Positions 41,129 through 50,797 of a stretch of 64,000 nucleotides of DNA are shown here, in pieces. The translations under genes were made by a program, and so were the position numbers. The notes under the pieces were generated by a model. It was not told the origin of the DNA. It did no database searches and was given only the letters and a program-made list of their open reading frames with translations. The stretch is from Cyclobacteriaceae bacterium (GTDB taxonomy: Bacteria > Bacteroidota > Bacteroidia > Cytophagales > Cyclobacteriaceae), in the NCBI GenBank assembly GCA_028281285.1, contig JANQKF010000022.1, positions 124,001 to 188,000 of the forward strand. The letters run 5' to 3'. Each line of letters starts with the position of its first letter. The first letter of the stretch is position 1.

Positions 41129-43905
41129 TCATTTTTTTCTCCCAGACTTAATACTCGGTAGTCCTTTTGAGCAAACCCCATTTGGCTATCTCCATTAATC
41201 CCCTCTACGGTGATTCTAATTCGATTGGGACGATCTGCATTATAAAATGAGACCGAAGCTTGACCTTCCTCGTTAGTGATGACATTCGAGACCCAATGAA
41301 TAGTGGTCCTTAAGTCAGGAATAGGTAAATTCTTCTCTTCTTCAGTTTCATACTTTGGAATGTAATATTCAATAGGTTCATCATAGTATGTAGCAAAGGT
41401 GTAGAAACTTTGGAGCTGGGGCTTACAATTGAGGTGTCCGTTAACTGTATTTATTAGAATCATAGGTGTAAGACTGACACCTCCTGCTTTGACAGAGATC
41501 GACTCGATATTTCCAAAGTCAATTGATTCAAGAACGGACCTGTGTCGCATGTCATATGCTACGGGGTTAGCCGCACCAAAGGGTGTAGTATTGTTGGCTG
41601 GACGAATCGGTTTGCAATTGATCATCACGAAGTAGGGTACAGTCTGATACCATCTGGCCTCAACCATTCCACCACCACCACGAGGTCCTGGTTGCCATCT
41701 CACATCCTCCGATAAAAGTGCATCAAAAGAAAAAACCATTGGGTACTTTGTGGTTTCACTGGAAAAGAAATTAGCTCCTCTTCCAATGCCCGGAGCGATA
41801 ATTCTTTCACGCAGAACTTCACCATAGCCCCGAACGTTCAGGCTCACCTGCTTGGAGAGGGACACTATGTCCAAATTGGATAGGTCCAACTCATCAGCAG
41901 TCATTGTTTTCCAGGGATATTCAAAGTGTATGTCATTCAAACTGCACGGATTTTCACTGAAACTCCTTGCCGTAACGGTAACAGAATTGAGAATCATCGT
42001 GTTCTGAAACTGATCCATCGACACTTTATTTTTCTTCAGATAAATTGAAAAATCCGGGGTGTCGCTTAATAAGGATTGGCCTATTTTTTTCTTGAAATTG
42101 ATAAGATTGAGTCTGGTGGTGTCACTGATTTTCAGGTTAGGTTTTTCCTTTTTTCCACGGACTTCGGTTGACAGAAGAAATGAATCACCCCGAGCTTTGA
42201 AAAACTGAGACCCTACATAGAAATTCCCTGATTCATCAACGGGAATCTCTTCTGTCATAAATGTATTGAGACTGATCAATGACAAAGAGGTACCCTTGAT
42301 GGTTTTACGGCTACTTCGGCCATCAGCAAGGGTTCCAAAAATGCCTTCCGGATCTTTATAAATACTGGTCCGGTATTTCCTCCATCCATGAGTCATCATA
42401 ACCAAATCAAGACGTTTTCTGGCATCTGGTGAATTACTGAAATAATAATTGGGAGTAGGGATCTGACCTTTTAGTTCAGAGTTTAATAGCATTTGTGCCA
42501 TCAAATGAGGTTGGTCAGGGTTTGGACTCTTGGACCGAGTATCGTCAATGGCAGCTAAGGAGAAATTACCCATGACAGGATCTCCATTATGATCCAAAAC
42601 CTTTAAGGTCACGTCAACTTGTTCTCTGGGTAGGTAAAATTCTTTGTTTGTGCTGATTTCGAGTTTGAGCTGTTCATCTTCCTTTACGAAAACCAGTCGT
42701 TCTTGAAGAGGTACAGAATCCTGATCATAAAGCGTGATTTTCACGATGCCTGGGTGTAGGTTGTCGGTAACTTTAGGCAAGAATTGTCGTGATTTAAGGA
42801 TAGTCCCATAGGAGACAATCGTTTCATCATATTGATCAATTCGCAGAATTACTTCATTTCCAACCTTATCATCAGTCGAAGTAAGTCGTATCAATTTCTC
42901 ATTGTTCACCGGAGAATTAACGATGGACATCACTGTCCCTGATCTCATCGCTTCGGGCAATGAAAATTCCTTGTTGAACTCAAAAGGTTTAATAATCTTA
43001 ACATAATAGTGAGTAGTTTCCGGGCTGAGAAAGAAGGCACCCATACCCATATATTCTGACCGAATAGTGTCGATGACTTGTCGTTCCGAATTGTATAGTA
43101 ACCCTTCAAAGTCAAATGGATCCCCTTGATTATCAATTGCCTTAAAAGCAATTTTGTTTGGGATCGAAGCCACGAGATTGCCTCCTTCAGGGAAAAATTT
43201 TAAGTCGATATCCGAAGGTTGGCGATTCAATGGAATATTGAGCTTCACTTCCTTAGTGAGATCATTGTCGGTACTTCTAATCAATATGCTTTGGGCTTTG
43301 TTCGCGTCCTTGAGTTCTGATAGGTTTAGGCTAGCAGCGCCCTGGCCGTCCGTTCTGAATGAACCTCTCGAAACTCTTTCGTCTTTCGACCAAAGTTCAT
43401 AGACAAATCGTTCATCACTTGCCGGTTCCCTATCGCTTAAATTTGCGATAATAAGAACGTTTTCTGAGCTTGGTTCCCATGAGGCAGATATATTGATCTC
43501 ATCGGAAATCTCTGACCGTATAAATACTTCTTTAGTAAATACATTCTCCGCACCAGCGCCAATCATCTTTCCTGAAAAGGCATTGAGTAGATACTTTCCC
43601 TCTTGGCGAGGCATAGGAATTTGGCCATGAGTAACACCATCATAGATGGGCCATGAAGTGTCTCTGATTGTTGTGCCCTCCTCATCAATCAGTGTAATAT
43701 GAAGTGCTACGCTTTGGTCGGATAGGCCATTAAATTGATTAAATACGTATCCCTTAAACCAGAGTGTATCCGATGGTTCATAGATTTCTTTGTCTGTTCC
43801 GAGGTAGATTTTCTCAATTACCTGGCCTGTGACGAAGGTCACATTCACCAATCCCAAAAGAATGACGAAGAACACATTTCGAAAAAAAGACCATAGGTTG
43901 GACAT
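41125..43905 (-). CDS. MG2/TonB-plug protein, tandem copy 1
   Basis: A 926-residue exported protein (signal peptide to about residue 27, VTGQ). It has alpha-2-macroglobulin MG2-like domains (TDKEIYEPSDTLWFKGYVF near the start; STNKEFYLPREQVDVTLKV in the middle), then a TonB-receptor plug-like segment (VLESIDFGNIESISVKAGG) but no barrel after it. It ends NRIRITVEGINGDSQMGFAQ and DYRVL. Such barrel-less plug proteins may partner outer-membrane receptors; no substrate is evident. It is a close paralogue of the gene at 43978, 72 bp upstream, and of the remnant at 46870. Confidence 0.8.
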   Translation of the reverse strand: MSNLWSFFRNVFFVILLGLVNVTFVTGQVIEKIYLGTDKEIYEPSDTLWFKGYVFNQFNGLSDQSVALHITLIDEEGTTIRDTSWPIYDGVTHGQIPMPRQEGKYLLNAFSGKMIGAGAENVFTKEVFIRSEISDEINISASWEPSSENVLIIANLSDREPASDERFVYELWSKDERVSRGSFRTDGQGAASLNLSELKDANKAQSILIRSTDNDLTKEVKLNIPLNRQPSDIDLKFFPEGGNLVASIPNKIAFKAIDNQGDPFDFEGLLYNSERQVIDTIRSEYMGMGAFFLSPETTHYYVKIIKPFEFNKEFSLPEAMRSGTVMSIVNSPVNNEKLIRLTSTDDKVGNEVILRIDQYDETIVSYGTILKSRQFLPKVTDNLHPGIVKITLYDQDSVPLQERLVFVKEDEQLKLEISTNKEFYLPREQVDVTLKVLDHNGDPVMGNFSLAAIDDTRSKSPNPDQPHLMAQMLLNSELKGQIPTPNYYFSNSPDARKRLDLVMMTHGWRKYRTSIYKDPEGIFGTLADGRSSRKTIKGTSLSLISLNTFMTEEIPVDESGNFYVGSQFFKARGDSFLLSTEVRGKKEKPNLKISDTTRLNLINFKKKIGQSLLSDTPDFSIYLKKNKVSMDQFQNTMILNSVTVTARSFSENPCSLNDIHFEYPWKTMTADELDLSNLDIVSLSKQVSLNVRGYGEVLRERIIAPGIGRGANFFSSETTKYPMVFSFDALLSEDVRWQPGPRGGGGMVEARWYQTVPYFVMINCKPIRPANNTTPFGAANPVAYDMRHRSVLESIDFGNIESISVKAGGVSLTPMILINTVNGHLNCKPQLQSFYTFATYYDEPIEYYIPKYETEEEKNLPIPDLRTTIHWVSNVITNEEGQASVSFYNADRPNRIRITVEGINGDSQMGFAQKDYRVLSLGEKND

Positions 43906-43977
43906 GGCGGAAAAAAGTTGTGTATCAATAGGTTAACAGCCCGAATGATGAAATGTTTGGGATGTAAAGCCTACCTA

Positions 43978-46800
43978 TCAATCTTGATTCGGGTTGGATG
44001 GGGTCAATACTCTATAGTCCTTTTGAGCAAATCCCATTTGGCTATCACCATTAATGCCCTCCACAGTAATTCTAATTCGATTGGGACGATCGGCATTGTA
44101 AAATGAGAGTTTGGCTTTGCCTTCCTCATCGGTAATGACGTTTGAGGCCCAGTGAATAGTTGTTCTTAAATCAGGGATTTGAAGATTTCGAGCTTCTTCC
44201 GTTTCATATTTCGGTTGGTAAAACTCAACCGGTTTGTTGTAGAAAGTGGCGAATGTATGAAACTTGAGCAGTCTGGGTTTTCTTATGACTACACCATCTA
44301 TTGTGTTGATCAGGATCATGGGTGTCAAACTTATACCGGCAGTCTTCACTGATATTGATTCAATGTTCCTGAAATCAATGGATTCCAATTCTGTTCTGTG
44401 CATGTGATCATAAGGTGTGGGGTTGGTGTCGTCAGGAAGGGTAGTATTATTGGCAGGTCGAATTGGTTTACAATTGATCATTACAAAATACGGGACTGTT
44501 TGCGTCCATTTGGGTATAATTGTGCCGTTTGGCGATATTCCCCGTACTCCTTCTTGAATCCTAACATCATGAGCCAATAGTGCATCATAGGAAAAAACCA
44601 TAGGGTATCGAACCCCCCGGGAGCCAGGCTCAGCAGTAACTGCACCTCCCGCTGCCGGATCCTGTGTTCTGGTACGTTGTACCTTACCATAGCCTCTTAC
44701 ATCTACACTCACTTGTTTGAGAAGGGTAACAATGTCGAGGTCAGATAGATCGAGTTCGGCTACCGTTTTTGTAGTCCATGGATATTCAAAGAAGGCATCA
44801 TTCAATACGCAATTATTATTACTCAATCGTCTGGCCTTGACAGTAACAGAGTTCAGAATTAGTGTATTTTGAAATCGATCCGGTTGAATCTTATTTACCT
44901 TTTGGTAAATCGAAAAGTCGGGTACCAGGCTCCTATTTCCAAGTGTAGTAATGATGTTCTTCTTGTGATTAATAAGGCTCAGTCGCGTAGTGTCATTGAT
45001 GAGCATATTAGGTTTTTCGTCCTTTTTCCTTACTTGAGTTGATAATAGGAATGAATCACCCCGCGATTTGAACAATTCACTTCCAACGTAGAAGTTGCCC
45101 TCATCGTCTACAGGAATATCTTCAGTGAAAAAGTTGGTTAGGTTAATCAGGGACAATTCAGTATTGGCAATGACCTTCTTTTTGTTTCTTCGATGAATGA
45201 GTGTTCCAATCAGGGCTTCAGGATCTCCCAGAGGGCTGGGTGAGTATTTTCTCCAACCATGGGTCATCATCACCAGATCCAGATATTCTCTTGCTCTTGG
45301 ATCTCCCGAAAAATAGAAGTTAGGAGTCGGTATGGTTCCTTTCAATTCTGAGTTGAGAAGCACCTGTGCCAAAAGATGAGGTTGTTGGTCATTAGGACCA
45401 TGAGCACGAGTATCATCTATTGCTGCCAATGAAAAGTTTCCTCTTACCGGTTCGTTGTCTATATCTCTTACAGTCAGGGTTACCTCCACCTTTTCCCTGG
45501 GGAGATAGAACTCTTTATCGGTTTCAATATTGATGCTGAGCTTCTCGTCCTCATTGGCAAAGAAGAGTCGTTCCGCGATCGTATTCATATTCTGATCGTA
45601 GAGTGTGGCTTTCGCTATACCGGGATATATTTCTGTGGTGGGTATCGGGAAAAACCTCCTATGATCAACTGTGGTTTCGAAGGATTCAATAGTTTCATCG
45701 AACTGCGTTATTCTCAGTGTTATTTGGTCACCAATATTGCTTTCAGAAGGAATTAATCTGACCAGTTTCTCGCCTTCATTCGGAGAATCGACAAAGGCCA
45801 TTGAAATTCCAGAAGCTTGGGCTTCGGGCAGTTGAAAAGTAGCATTAAATGCTATTGGCTCTTCAATTTTAACGGTATAGAAACCTAATTCGGGGGTAAG
45901 AAAGAAAGCCCCCATACCCTTATAATCGCTGGTCAAGGTATCGACTACTTCGCCTGCAGGACCAAATAGACGACCACTGAAATCGAAGGGCTTACCGGTA
46001 TCATCGATGGCCTTAAAAGCGACCCTGTTTGATACACCGGCAACGAGTTGTCCTCCTTCCGGAAAGAATTGCAAATCGATTGCTTTTGGAATTGGGCGAA
46101 CGGGTAAACTGACCTTCACTTCCTTGGCCAGGTTATTATCAGTGCTTCTAATGGTTACGTTAAAGATATCTTGCCCATCATTCAGTTCACCAAGCCTGAT
46201 ACTGGCATTTCCTGCTGTGTCAGTCCTAACAGACCCTCTTGATATTCTTTCGGTATTTGACCATAATTCGAATACAAAGCGCTCATCAGCTGCTACTTCC
46301 CGCTCGCTTAAGTCGGCATGAAGATTTACCTGATTATTCTCCTGGTCAAATTCAGCGGTTAAGAGAATTTCATCGGCAATACCCGATCGCACATAAATTT
46401 CCTTTGAAAAGACCTGATCAGTATCAACCCCAGTCATTTTACCTGAAGTGGCACTTATGTAGTATTTGCCTTCTCCGTTAGGTATGATTAATTGTCCATA
46501 ACAAACACCATCGTAGATGGGCCATGATGTGTCTCTCAGCTTATTTCCATCTTCATCGGAGATGACTATATGCAAGGCAATGCTGTTGTCAGATAAGACA
46601 TTGACATCATCGAACACATAGCCTTTGAACCACACGGTGTCCTCCGGTTCATAGATTTCTTTGTCAGTGGTCAGATAGGTCTTTTCAATTACCTGAGCCA
46701 AGGCCATTGAGGAGGTTAGGAAGGCGCAAAGCAAGGAATAAAAAATGCTCCGAACTGATAGTTTTGGAACCTTCATCTTGTAACGCTTTGGTATCGTCAT
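43978..46800 (-). CDS. MG2/TonB-plug protein, tandem copy 2
   Basis: A 940-residue paralogue of the product of 41125 with the same order: signal peptide (ending SMALAQ), MG2-like TDKEIYEPEDTVWFKGYVF, ETDKEFYLPREKVEVTLTV, plug-like ELESIDFRNIESISVKTAG, and the shared end MGFAQKDYRVLTPS. The start at 46800 gives an unusual MTIPKRYK extension; the ATG at 46776 (MKVPKLSVRSIF) gives a more typical signal peptide and may be the true start. Many blocks are identical between the two copies, while the region before the plug diverges, as expected from duplication followed by partial divergence or gene conversion. Confidence 0.8.
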   Translation of the reverse strand: MTIPKRYKMKVPKLSVRSIFYSLLCAFLTSSMALAQVIEKTYLTTDKEIYEPEDTVWFKGYVFDDVNVLSDNSIALHIVISDEDGNKLRDTSWPIYDGVCYGQLIIPNGEGKYYISATSGKMTGVDTDQVFSKEIYVRSGIADEILLTAEFDQENNQVNLHADLSEREVAADERFVFELWSNTERISRGSVRTDTAGNASIRLGELNDGQDIFNVTIRSTDNNLAKEVKVSLPVRPIPKAIDLQFFPEGGQLVAGVSNRVAFKAIDDTGKPFDFSGRLFGPAGEVVDTLTSDYKGMGAFFLTPELGFYTVKIEEPIAFNATFQLPEAQASGISMAFVDSPNEGEKLVRLIPSESNIGDQITLRITQFDETIESFETTVDHRRFFPIPTTEIYPGIAKATLYDQNMNTIAERLFFANEDEKLSINIETDKEFYLPREKVEVTLTVRDIDNEPVRGNFSLAAIDDTRAHGPNDQQPHLLAQVLLNSELKGTIPTPNFYFSGDPRAREYLDLVMMTHGWRKYSPSPLGDPEALIGTLIHRRNKKKVIANTELSLINLTNFFTEDIPVDDEGNFYVGSELFKSRGDSFLLSTQVRKKDEKPNMLINDTTRLSLINHKKNIITTLGNRSLVPDFSIYQKVNKIQPDRFQNTLILNSVTVKARRLSNNNCVLNDAFFEYPWTTKTVAELDLSDLDIVTLLKQVSVDVRGYGKVQRTRTQDPAAGGAVTAEPGSRGVRYPMVFSYDALLAHDVRIQEGVRGISPNGTIIPKWTQTVPYFVMINCKPIRPANNTTLPDDTNPTPYDHMHRTELESIDFRNIESISVKTAGISLTPMILINTIDGVVIRKPRLLKFHTFATFYNKPVEFYQPKYETEEARNLQIPDLRTTIHWASNVITDEEGKAKLSFYNADRPNRIRITVEGINGDSQMGFAQKDYRVLTPSNPNQD

Positions 46801-46869
46801 TTTAACTTTCTAATGTTATTAATGTTATCAATTCCTTTAAAAAGTTGTTCTTCGTCCTTATGTCTTTAT

Positions 46870-47076
46870 TCAGTTTTGGTTCACATTTGATGGGGTTAAT
46901 ACCCGATAATCTTTCTGCGCAAAGCCCATTTGGCTATCACCGTTTATCCCTTCTACAGTAATCCGAATTCGATTGGGTCGATCAGCATTGTAGAATGATA
47001 CAGTCGCTTTTCCTTCCTTATCTGTGATCACATTTGACGCCCAATGAATGGTGGTGCGCAAGTCCGGGATTTCCAG
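46870..47076 (-). pseudogene. 5'-deleted remnant of a third MG2/TonB-plug copy
   Basis: The last 68 codons of the same family, LEIPDLRTTIHWASNVITD onward to the shared MGFAQKDYRVLTPS end, with an intact stop but no N-terminal 850 residues. Homology stops abruptly near 47076, and there is no signal peptide or domain that could stand alone. It marks a third tandem copy removed by deletion, or unequal crossing-over between copies. Confidence 0.8.
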
Positions 47077-47149
47077 TTTTAGGTTAATCCAATGTTTTCA
47101 ACTAAACAATTTTCAGGCCAGAGTCCTTTAGTTGAATCTTAAAAATGAC

Positions 47150-49039
47150 CTAAATATTCATGCCAATGAAATGCCATCTATGAAGAATCAATAGGTAGAC
47201 CAGGCCAGATAGGGAAAATAGGCTAAGGTAAATTCTAGTCCAAAGCTGTCCTTCTTTATATTTCCAAACTTTGATCGTTCGATAAAAAAGAACCAACCAC
47301 AACGGAATGAGAAGATACCCCACGCTTAAGAAAATGGCTTGTTGACGAGGAACTCCAAAAATCAAATCATTTCCCAGTCTGATAATTGGATATATTCCTC
47401 CTACAATATGTATTAGGATTACAGCCAGAAAGCTGAGTATAACCAATCGTGTTGTAGAAGTGAATGTTCTGCTGGAATAGAAGTCCGGCTTTTTCCTTCT
47501 AAGCACCCAAATTATCAACCAACCAATAGGGAATAAAAAGTAAGAGAAGAGGAATAGAGGGAATAGACCTGCATATTCGTTGATAAATTCGACAGTTTGA
47601 AATCGTCCTACAGGTTCGAAAGTCATCGGTATCATAAACCCTCCGATAATTACATTTCGGTGCATCTTGATCACCTTCCCATTCTCATTTTCTTCAAAAA
47701 CCAAGTGCAGCTCCTGGTCAGAAGTATTCTGAAATACGAGAGGTGCTATAGGTCGATAATGTTTCCATCCTCCATTATGATAAAGCATCAATGTCGAGTC
47801 TCCGGAAATGTAGATGGTTGAACTTCCTGCAATTAGCCCAAATAAGTCCTCTATCGTATTTCTATTATACCGATTAGCCCTGTATTCTCCTAAAAACCGA
47901 TGCAGATCAATTCCTGGTAAAGGAGGTATTTGCCGTTTCTGTACTTTGGGGAAAAACCTTTCTTTGAATCTCTCAGTGAAAAGCTCAAGAAAATTATCGG
48001 TCTCAGTGTTGACTACAGTGAAGATGCCTAAGTCGTATTGAGGGAATAAGATAACATAAGCTAGAAACCCTGGTATATTACCTCCCTTTGCAAAGCCAAT
48101 GTGGCCATTAAAGTTCTGCACTTCGATTCCAAATGCATGGCCTGAAATCGAAGGGTGTGGAGTAAAGAGTTCTTGGGTCAGAAGTGAATAGCTATGGGAT
48201 GAAAGCAATCGCTCGTCCTCAGTAAGGAGTGCTGAAACAAACTTCATCATATCCTCTCCTGTGGAAGAGATGCTCCCGGCAGGAACCACATGTCTGGGAA
48301 GGGGCTGGACCAAATCAAAATTTTCGTTCAGTTCATACCCCATGGCATGTCCGGCTTCATTAATTCCCGGAAGGTAATATGACGTATTCGTCATGGCGAG
48401 AGGCCGTAAAATTTCAGAGCCTATATACTCCATGTATTCCATTCCACTGCTGAGCTCTACCAAATGTCCTGCCAGACCAAAGCCGTAGTTGGAATAGCTA
48501 ATCTCCTTACCCGGATCGATATAAGTATCTGGCATTCTCTTTTTAAGGTGAAGACTCAATGGCTCAAGTTCTTCAGGCGAAGCTGCTGCATATCCTATTA
48601 CTCGTTCATTAAATCCAGCTGTATGAAGCAATAGGTGTCGCAATGTAATCGGCTTACCTGATGGACTAGTCACCTTAAATTCACTCAGATAACCGTTGAT
48701 GTCATCATCTAAAGAAAGACGTCCGCTTTCGACCTCTTTGAGTACTGCAATGGAAGTAAATAGTTTCCCAATAGAGCCCAGCTGAAATTTTGTTGAAGAA
48801 AATTCGACAATAGAATTAAGGTCAATGTTGGCCATTCCATAGGCTCCAGTATGAATAATTCTGCCTTGTCGATAAATGCCCATTATTCCTCCTGGAATCC
48901 ATCCCTCATCAACCCCTTTTTCATATAACGAATCAACAAAAAAAGAGAGTTCATCATCGTCCAATTGAATGTTTTGGGATCGGACATGAAATCCGATGAA
49001 AAGAAAGCAGACAATACAGACTGTCCTGAAACAATTCAT
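47150..49039 (-). CDS. Serine hydrolase of the beta-lactamase/PBP class C family with C-terminal membrane helices
   Basis: A 629-residue exported protein (signal peptide to about residue 21). The class C beta-lactamase fold spans about 30-370: nucleophile motif S89-I-G-K92, then Y182-S-N184; the third motif is less clear (GHIGFAKGG). After a linker and beta-rich region, the last 150 residues hold about four to five membrane helices (FPLFLFSYFLFPIGWLIIWV and others). Members of this family act as esterases, peptidases or D-amino-acid hydrolases; no function can be assigned. Lies downstream of the AraC-type regulator on the same strand. Confidence 0.85.
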   Translation of the reverse strand: MNCFRTVCIVCFLFIGFHVRSQNIQLDDDELSFFVDSLYEKGVDEGWIPGGIMGIYRQGRIIHTGAYGMANIDLNSIVEFSSTKFQLGSIGKLFTSIAVLKEVESGRLSLDDDINGYLSEFKVTSPSGKPITLRHLLLHTAGFNERVIGYAAASPEELEPLSLHLKKRMPDTYIDPGKEISYSNYGFGLAGHLVELSSGMEYMEYIGSEILRPLAMTNTSYYLPGINEAGHAMGYELNENFDLVQPLPRHVVPAGSISSTGEDMMKFVSALLTEDERLLSSHSYSLLTQELFTPHPSISGHAFGIEVQNFNGHIGFAKGGNIPGFLAYVILFPQYDLGIFTVVNTETDNFLELFTERFKERFFPKVQKRQIPPLPGIDLHRFLGEYRANRYNRNTIEDLFGLIAGSSTIYISGDSTLMLYHNGGWKHYRPIAPLVFQNTSDQELHLVFEENENGKVIKMHRNVIIGGFMIPMTFEPVGRFQTVEFINEYAGLFPLFLFSYFLFPIGWLIIWVLRRKKPDFYSSRTFTSTTRLVILSFLAVILIHIVGGIYPIIRLGNDLIFGVPRQQAIFLSVGYLLIPLWLVLFYRTIKVWKYKEGQLWTRIYLSLFSLSGLVYLLILHRWHFIGMNI

Positions 49040-49091
49040 ATTGACAATTCTAAAAGAATCTGGTCATATTAAATGAGAGAAGTGAAAGGGC

Positions 49092-49117
49092 TTTGCCCAG
49101 ATTATGATTCGGGCAAA
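49092..49117. terminator. Possible terminator after the AraC-type gene
   Basis: TTTGCCC / GGGCAAA, a perfect 7-bp inverted repeat with a 12-base loop, just after the regulator's stop at 49121. The T run is weak on the minus strand (GCCCTTTC). Confidence 0.4.
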
Positions 49118-49120
49118 CTT

Positions 49121-50212
49121 TTATGCGTGTAACTCCCGGAATTTGCTGGGGGTGGTGCTCTCTAGTTTTCTAAAAGCTGAATTGAATGCTGATGAAGATT
49201 TGAACCCTGATTTGTGCGCTATGTAGAGTAAGGTCAGCCTATGATTTTCCCTGATTTTCAGGAGTCGTTTGGCCTCATCCACTTTCCATTGATTCAGGTA
49301 ATCCGCAAAGTTCAAATTGAGTTGATTGTTAATGCTTTGAGAAACATAGGACGCGGGAACTTCCAAAATTTCAGCCAATCTTGACATATTTAGCTTTGGA
49401 TCAACAAAGATCTTTTCTTTATCGAAAAGGGCAGTTATTCTTTTTACCAGGTCTTTTTCACCCTCTAAAGTTAGTCCGGATGAAGCATATTTTCGTTTGA
49501 TATCTTCTTCAAAAAAGGTCTCCCTGGAAACCAGTTTTAAGGTTAAATAGATCAATACACTGCTCATTAAAACTGTATTGATAATCCCTGTATAGAGCTG
49601 AAAATCGAAGAAAATCCGATAGACATCAAACGTCCACATCACTCCAAAAAGGACAAGTAAGGCAAAAAGGACACGAAAGAATTTGTGCTTTAGTAGCTCT
49701 TTTAAGGAGCGTTCATTTTTTCTGATAGCCAAGAAAGTCAGTATTAAGTATATTGGCTGTTGAGCCCTTCTGAGCGTTCCAAAAATCAGGGAATCCTGAT
49801 GAACATCTTCAAACATCACTTTCAAATATTCAATCTTGAAAGCGGTTGTTTGAAAGTAAAGAGGAATAAAATAAATCAGACTAACCAGGAAAGGCAGAAA
49901 ATGCCATAAGTCTGAATTTTGAAATTTCCTATCTCCATTAAGCAAATGACTAAATGTTAACAACATTAGCGGGCCGATGGCTAGAACAAATGGTGTGTTA
50001 ACTCTAAGTAGATAAGAGAAATCGAAAATGCTTCCGGTCTGATAAAGAAAACCGAAAAATATTTCCAAAGTGAAGATAAAAAGCAAGAGGGCGAAGTAAA
50101 TTCTGCTGAGATGCTTGGATATGCCACTCTTTAATAGAGCATAAATCAGAACCAGGGATTGACCAATCCCCAAAGCAAATAAATAACTAAAGTAGCTACT
50201 TTGAATTTCCAT
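49121..50212 (-). CDS. AraC-type transcription factor with a multi-helix membrane domain
   Basis: A 363-residue regulator. Residues about 8-230 contain some seven hydrophobic helices (FALGIGQSLVLIYALL, IYFALLLFIFTLEIFFGFL and others), an integral membrane sensor. The C-terminal 100 residues are an AraC/XylS double helix-turn-helix (SRLAEILEVPASYVSQSIN, then LLYIAHKSGFKSSSAFNSAFRKLESTTPSKFRE). Membrane-bound AraC regulators are common in Bacteroidota; the ligand is unknown. Its start overlaps the end of the DUF4924 gene by 17 bases, and the serine hydrolase downstream is a plausible target. Confidence 0.88.
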   Translation of the reverse strand: MEIQSSYFSYLFALGIGQSLVLIYALLKSGISKHLSRIYFALLLFIFTLEIFFGFLYQTGSIFDFSYLLRVNTPFVLAIGPLMLLTFSHLLNGDRKFQNSDLWHFLPFLVSLIYFIPLYFQTTAFKIEYLKVMFEDVHQDSLIFGTLRRAQQPIYLILTFLAIRKNERSLKELLKHKFFRVLFALLVLFGVMWTFDVYRIFFDFQLYTGIINTVLMSSVLIYLTLKLVSRETFFEEDIKRKYASSGLTLEGEKDLVKRITALFDKEKIFVDPKLNMSRLAEILEVPASYVSQSINNQLNLNFADYLNQWKVDEAKRLLKIRENHRLTLLYIAHKSGFKSSSAFNSAFRKLESTTPSKFRELHA

Positions 50213-50723
50213 AATGATAACTCAACAAGGAAAGAACGTTGCCAAAGTGATCGACCATCGAAAGCTGCTCGGCCGATACTTCACGGCCATTCATTCGAGC
50301 AAGCAAAAGACCAAAAACCCCATTAACGCATGCCTGTACAGGATCGTTGATTAATCCATCTGATTCTATAATGGATTGGCGAATGGCAGGTCTTGCCGCA
50401 TTAAAAACGCCTCTGTAATCCTCGTTTTCAACCTGAAGACTCAGACTAAGGTCAGAAAGTTGCCTAATGATCTCCTGGACCTCATCCAAATGCCCTTCTT
50501 TCTGTAGATCCTGAGCTCTCATTTTAGTGATCAAGGAATCGTACCACTCCAACAATTCCTCTCTGCCCGAATCATCTAATTTTTCAGCTGGGATGTTACC
50601 CAAAACATGGACCTCAATTTTGTCCAAGTCAAATTCAAAGTTTCTGATTAACAGTTCGGTTTGATACATGTAAATGATGTATTCCGAGATGTTTTCACGC
50701 TTCTTCTTATCCGCCAATAGCAT
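50196..50723 (-). CDS. DUF4924 family protein
   Basis: A 175-residue soluble, mostly helical protein of the DUF4924 type found in Bacteroidota (KRENISEYIIYMYQTELLIRN opening; QACVNGVFGLLLARMNG near the C terminus). Function unknown. It is divergent from lepA and overlaps the AraC-type gene by 17 bases, so the two may be co-transcribed. Confidence 0.78.
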   Translation of the reverse strand: MLLADKKKRENISEYIIYMYQTELLIRNFEFDLDKIEVHVLGNIPAEKLDDSGREELLEWYDSLITKMRAQDLQKEGHLDEVQEIIRQLSDLSLSLQVENEDYRGVFNAARPAIRQSIIESDGLINDPVQACVNGVFGLLLARMNGREVSAEQLSMVDHFGNVLSLLSYHYGNSK

Positions 50724-50772
50724 GGCACAAAATTAATGGTTAGCACCGAAATGTAAGTGAGGCATATTTTTC

Positions 50773-50780
50773 TATTTTTG
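50773..50780 (+). promoter_or_regulatory. -7 box of lepA
   Basis: TATTTTTG fits TAnnTTTG, 17 bases before the ATG at 50798; no TTTG at the -33 distance. The mRNA leader would be only about ten bases. Confidence 0.5.
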
Positions 50781-50797
50781 CAGTTCTTTTGGAGACT

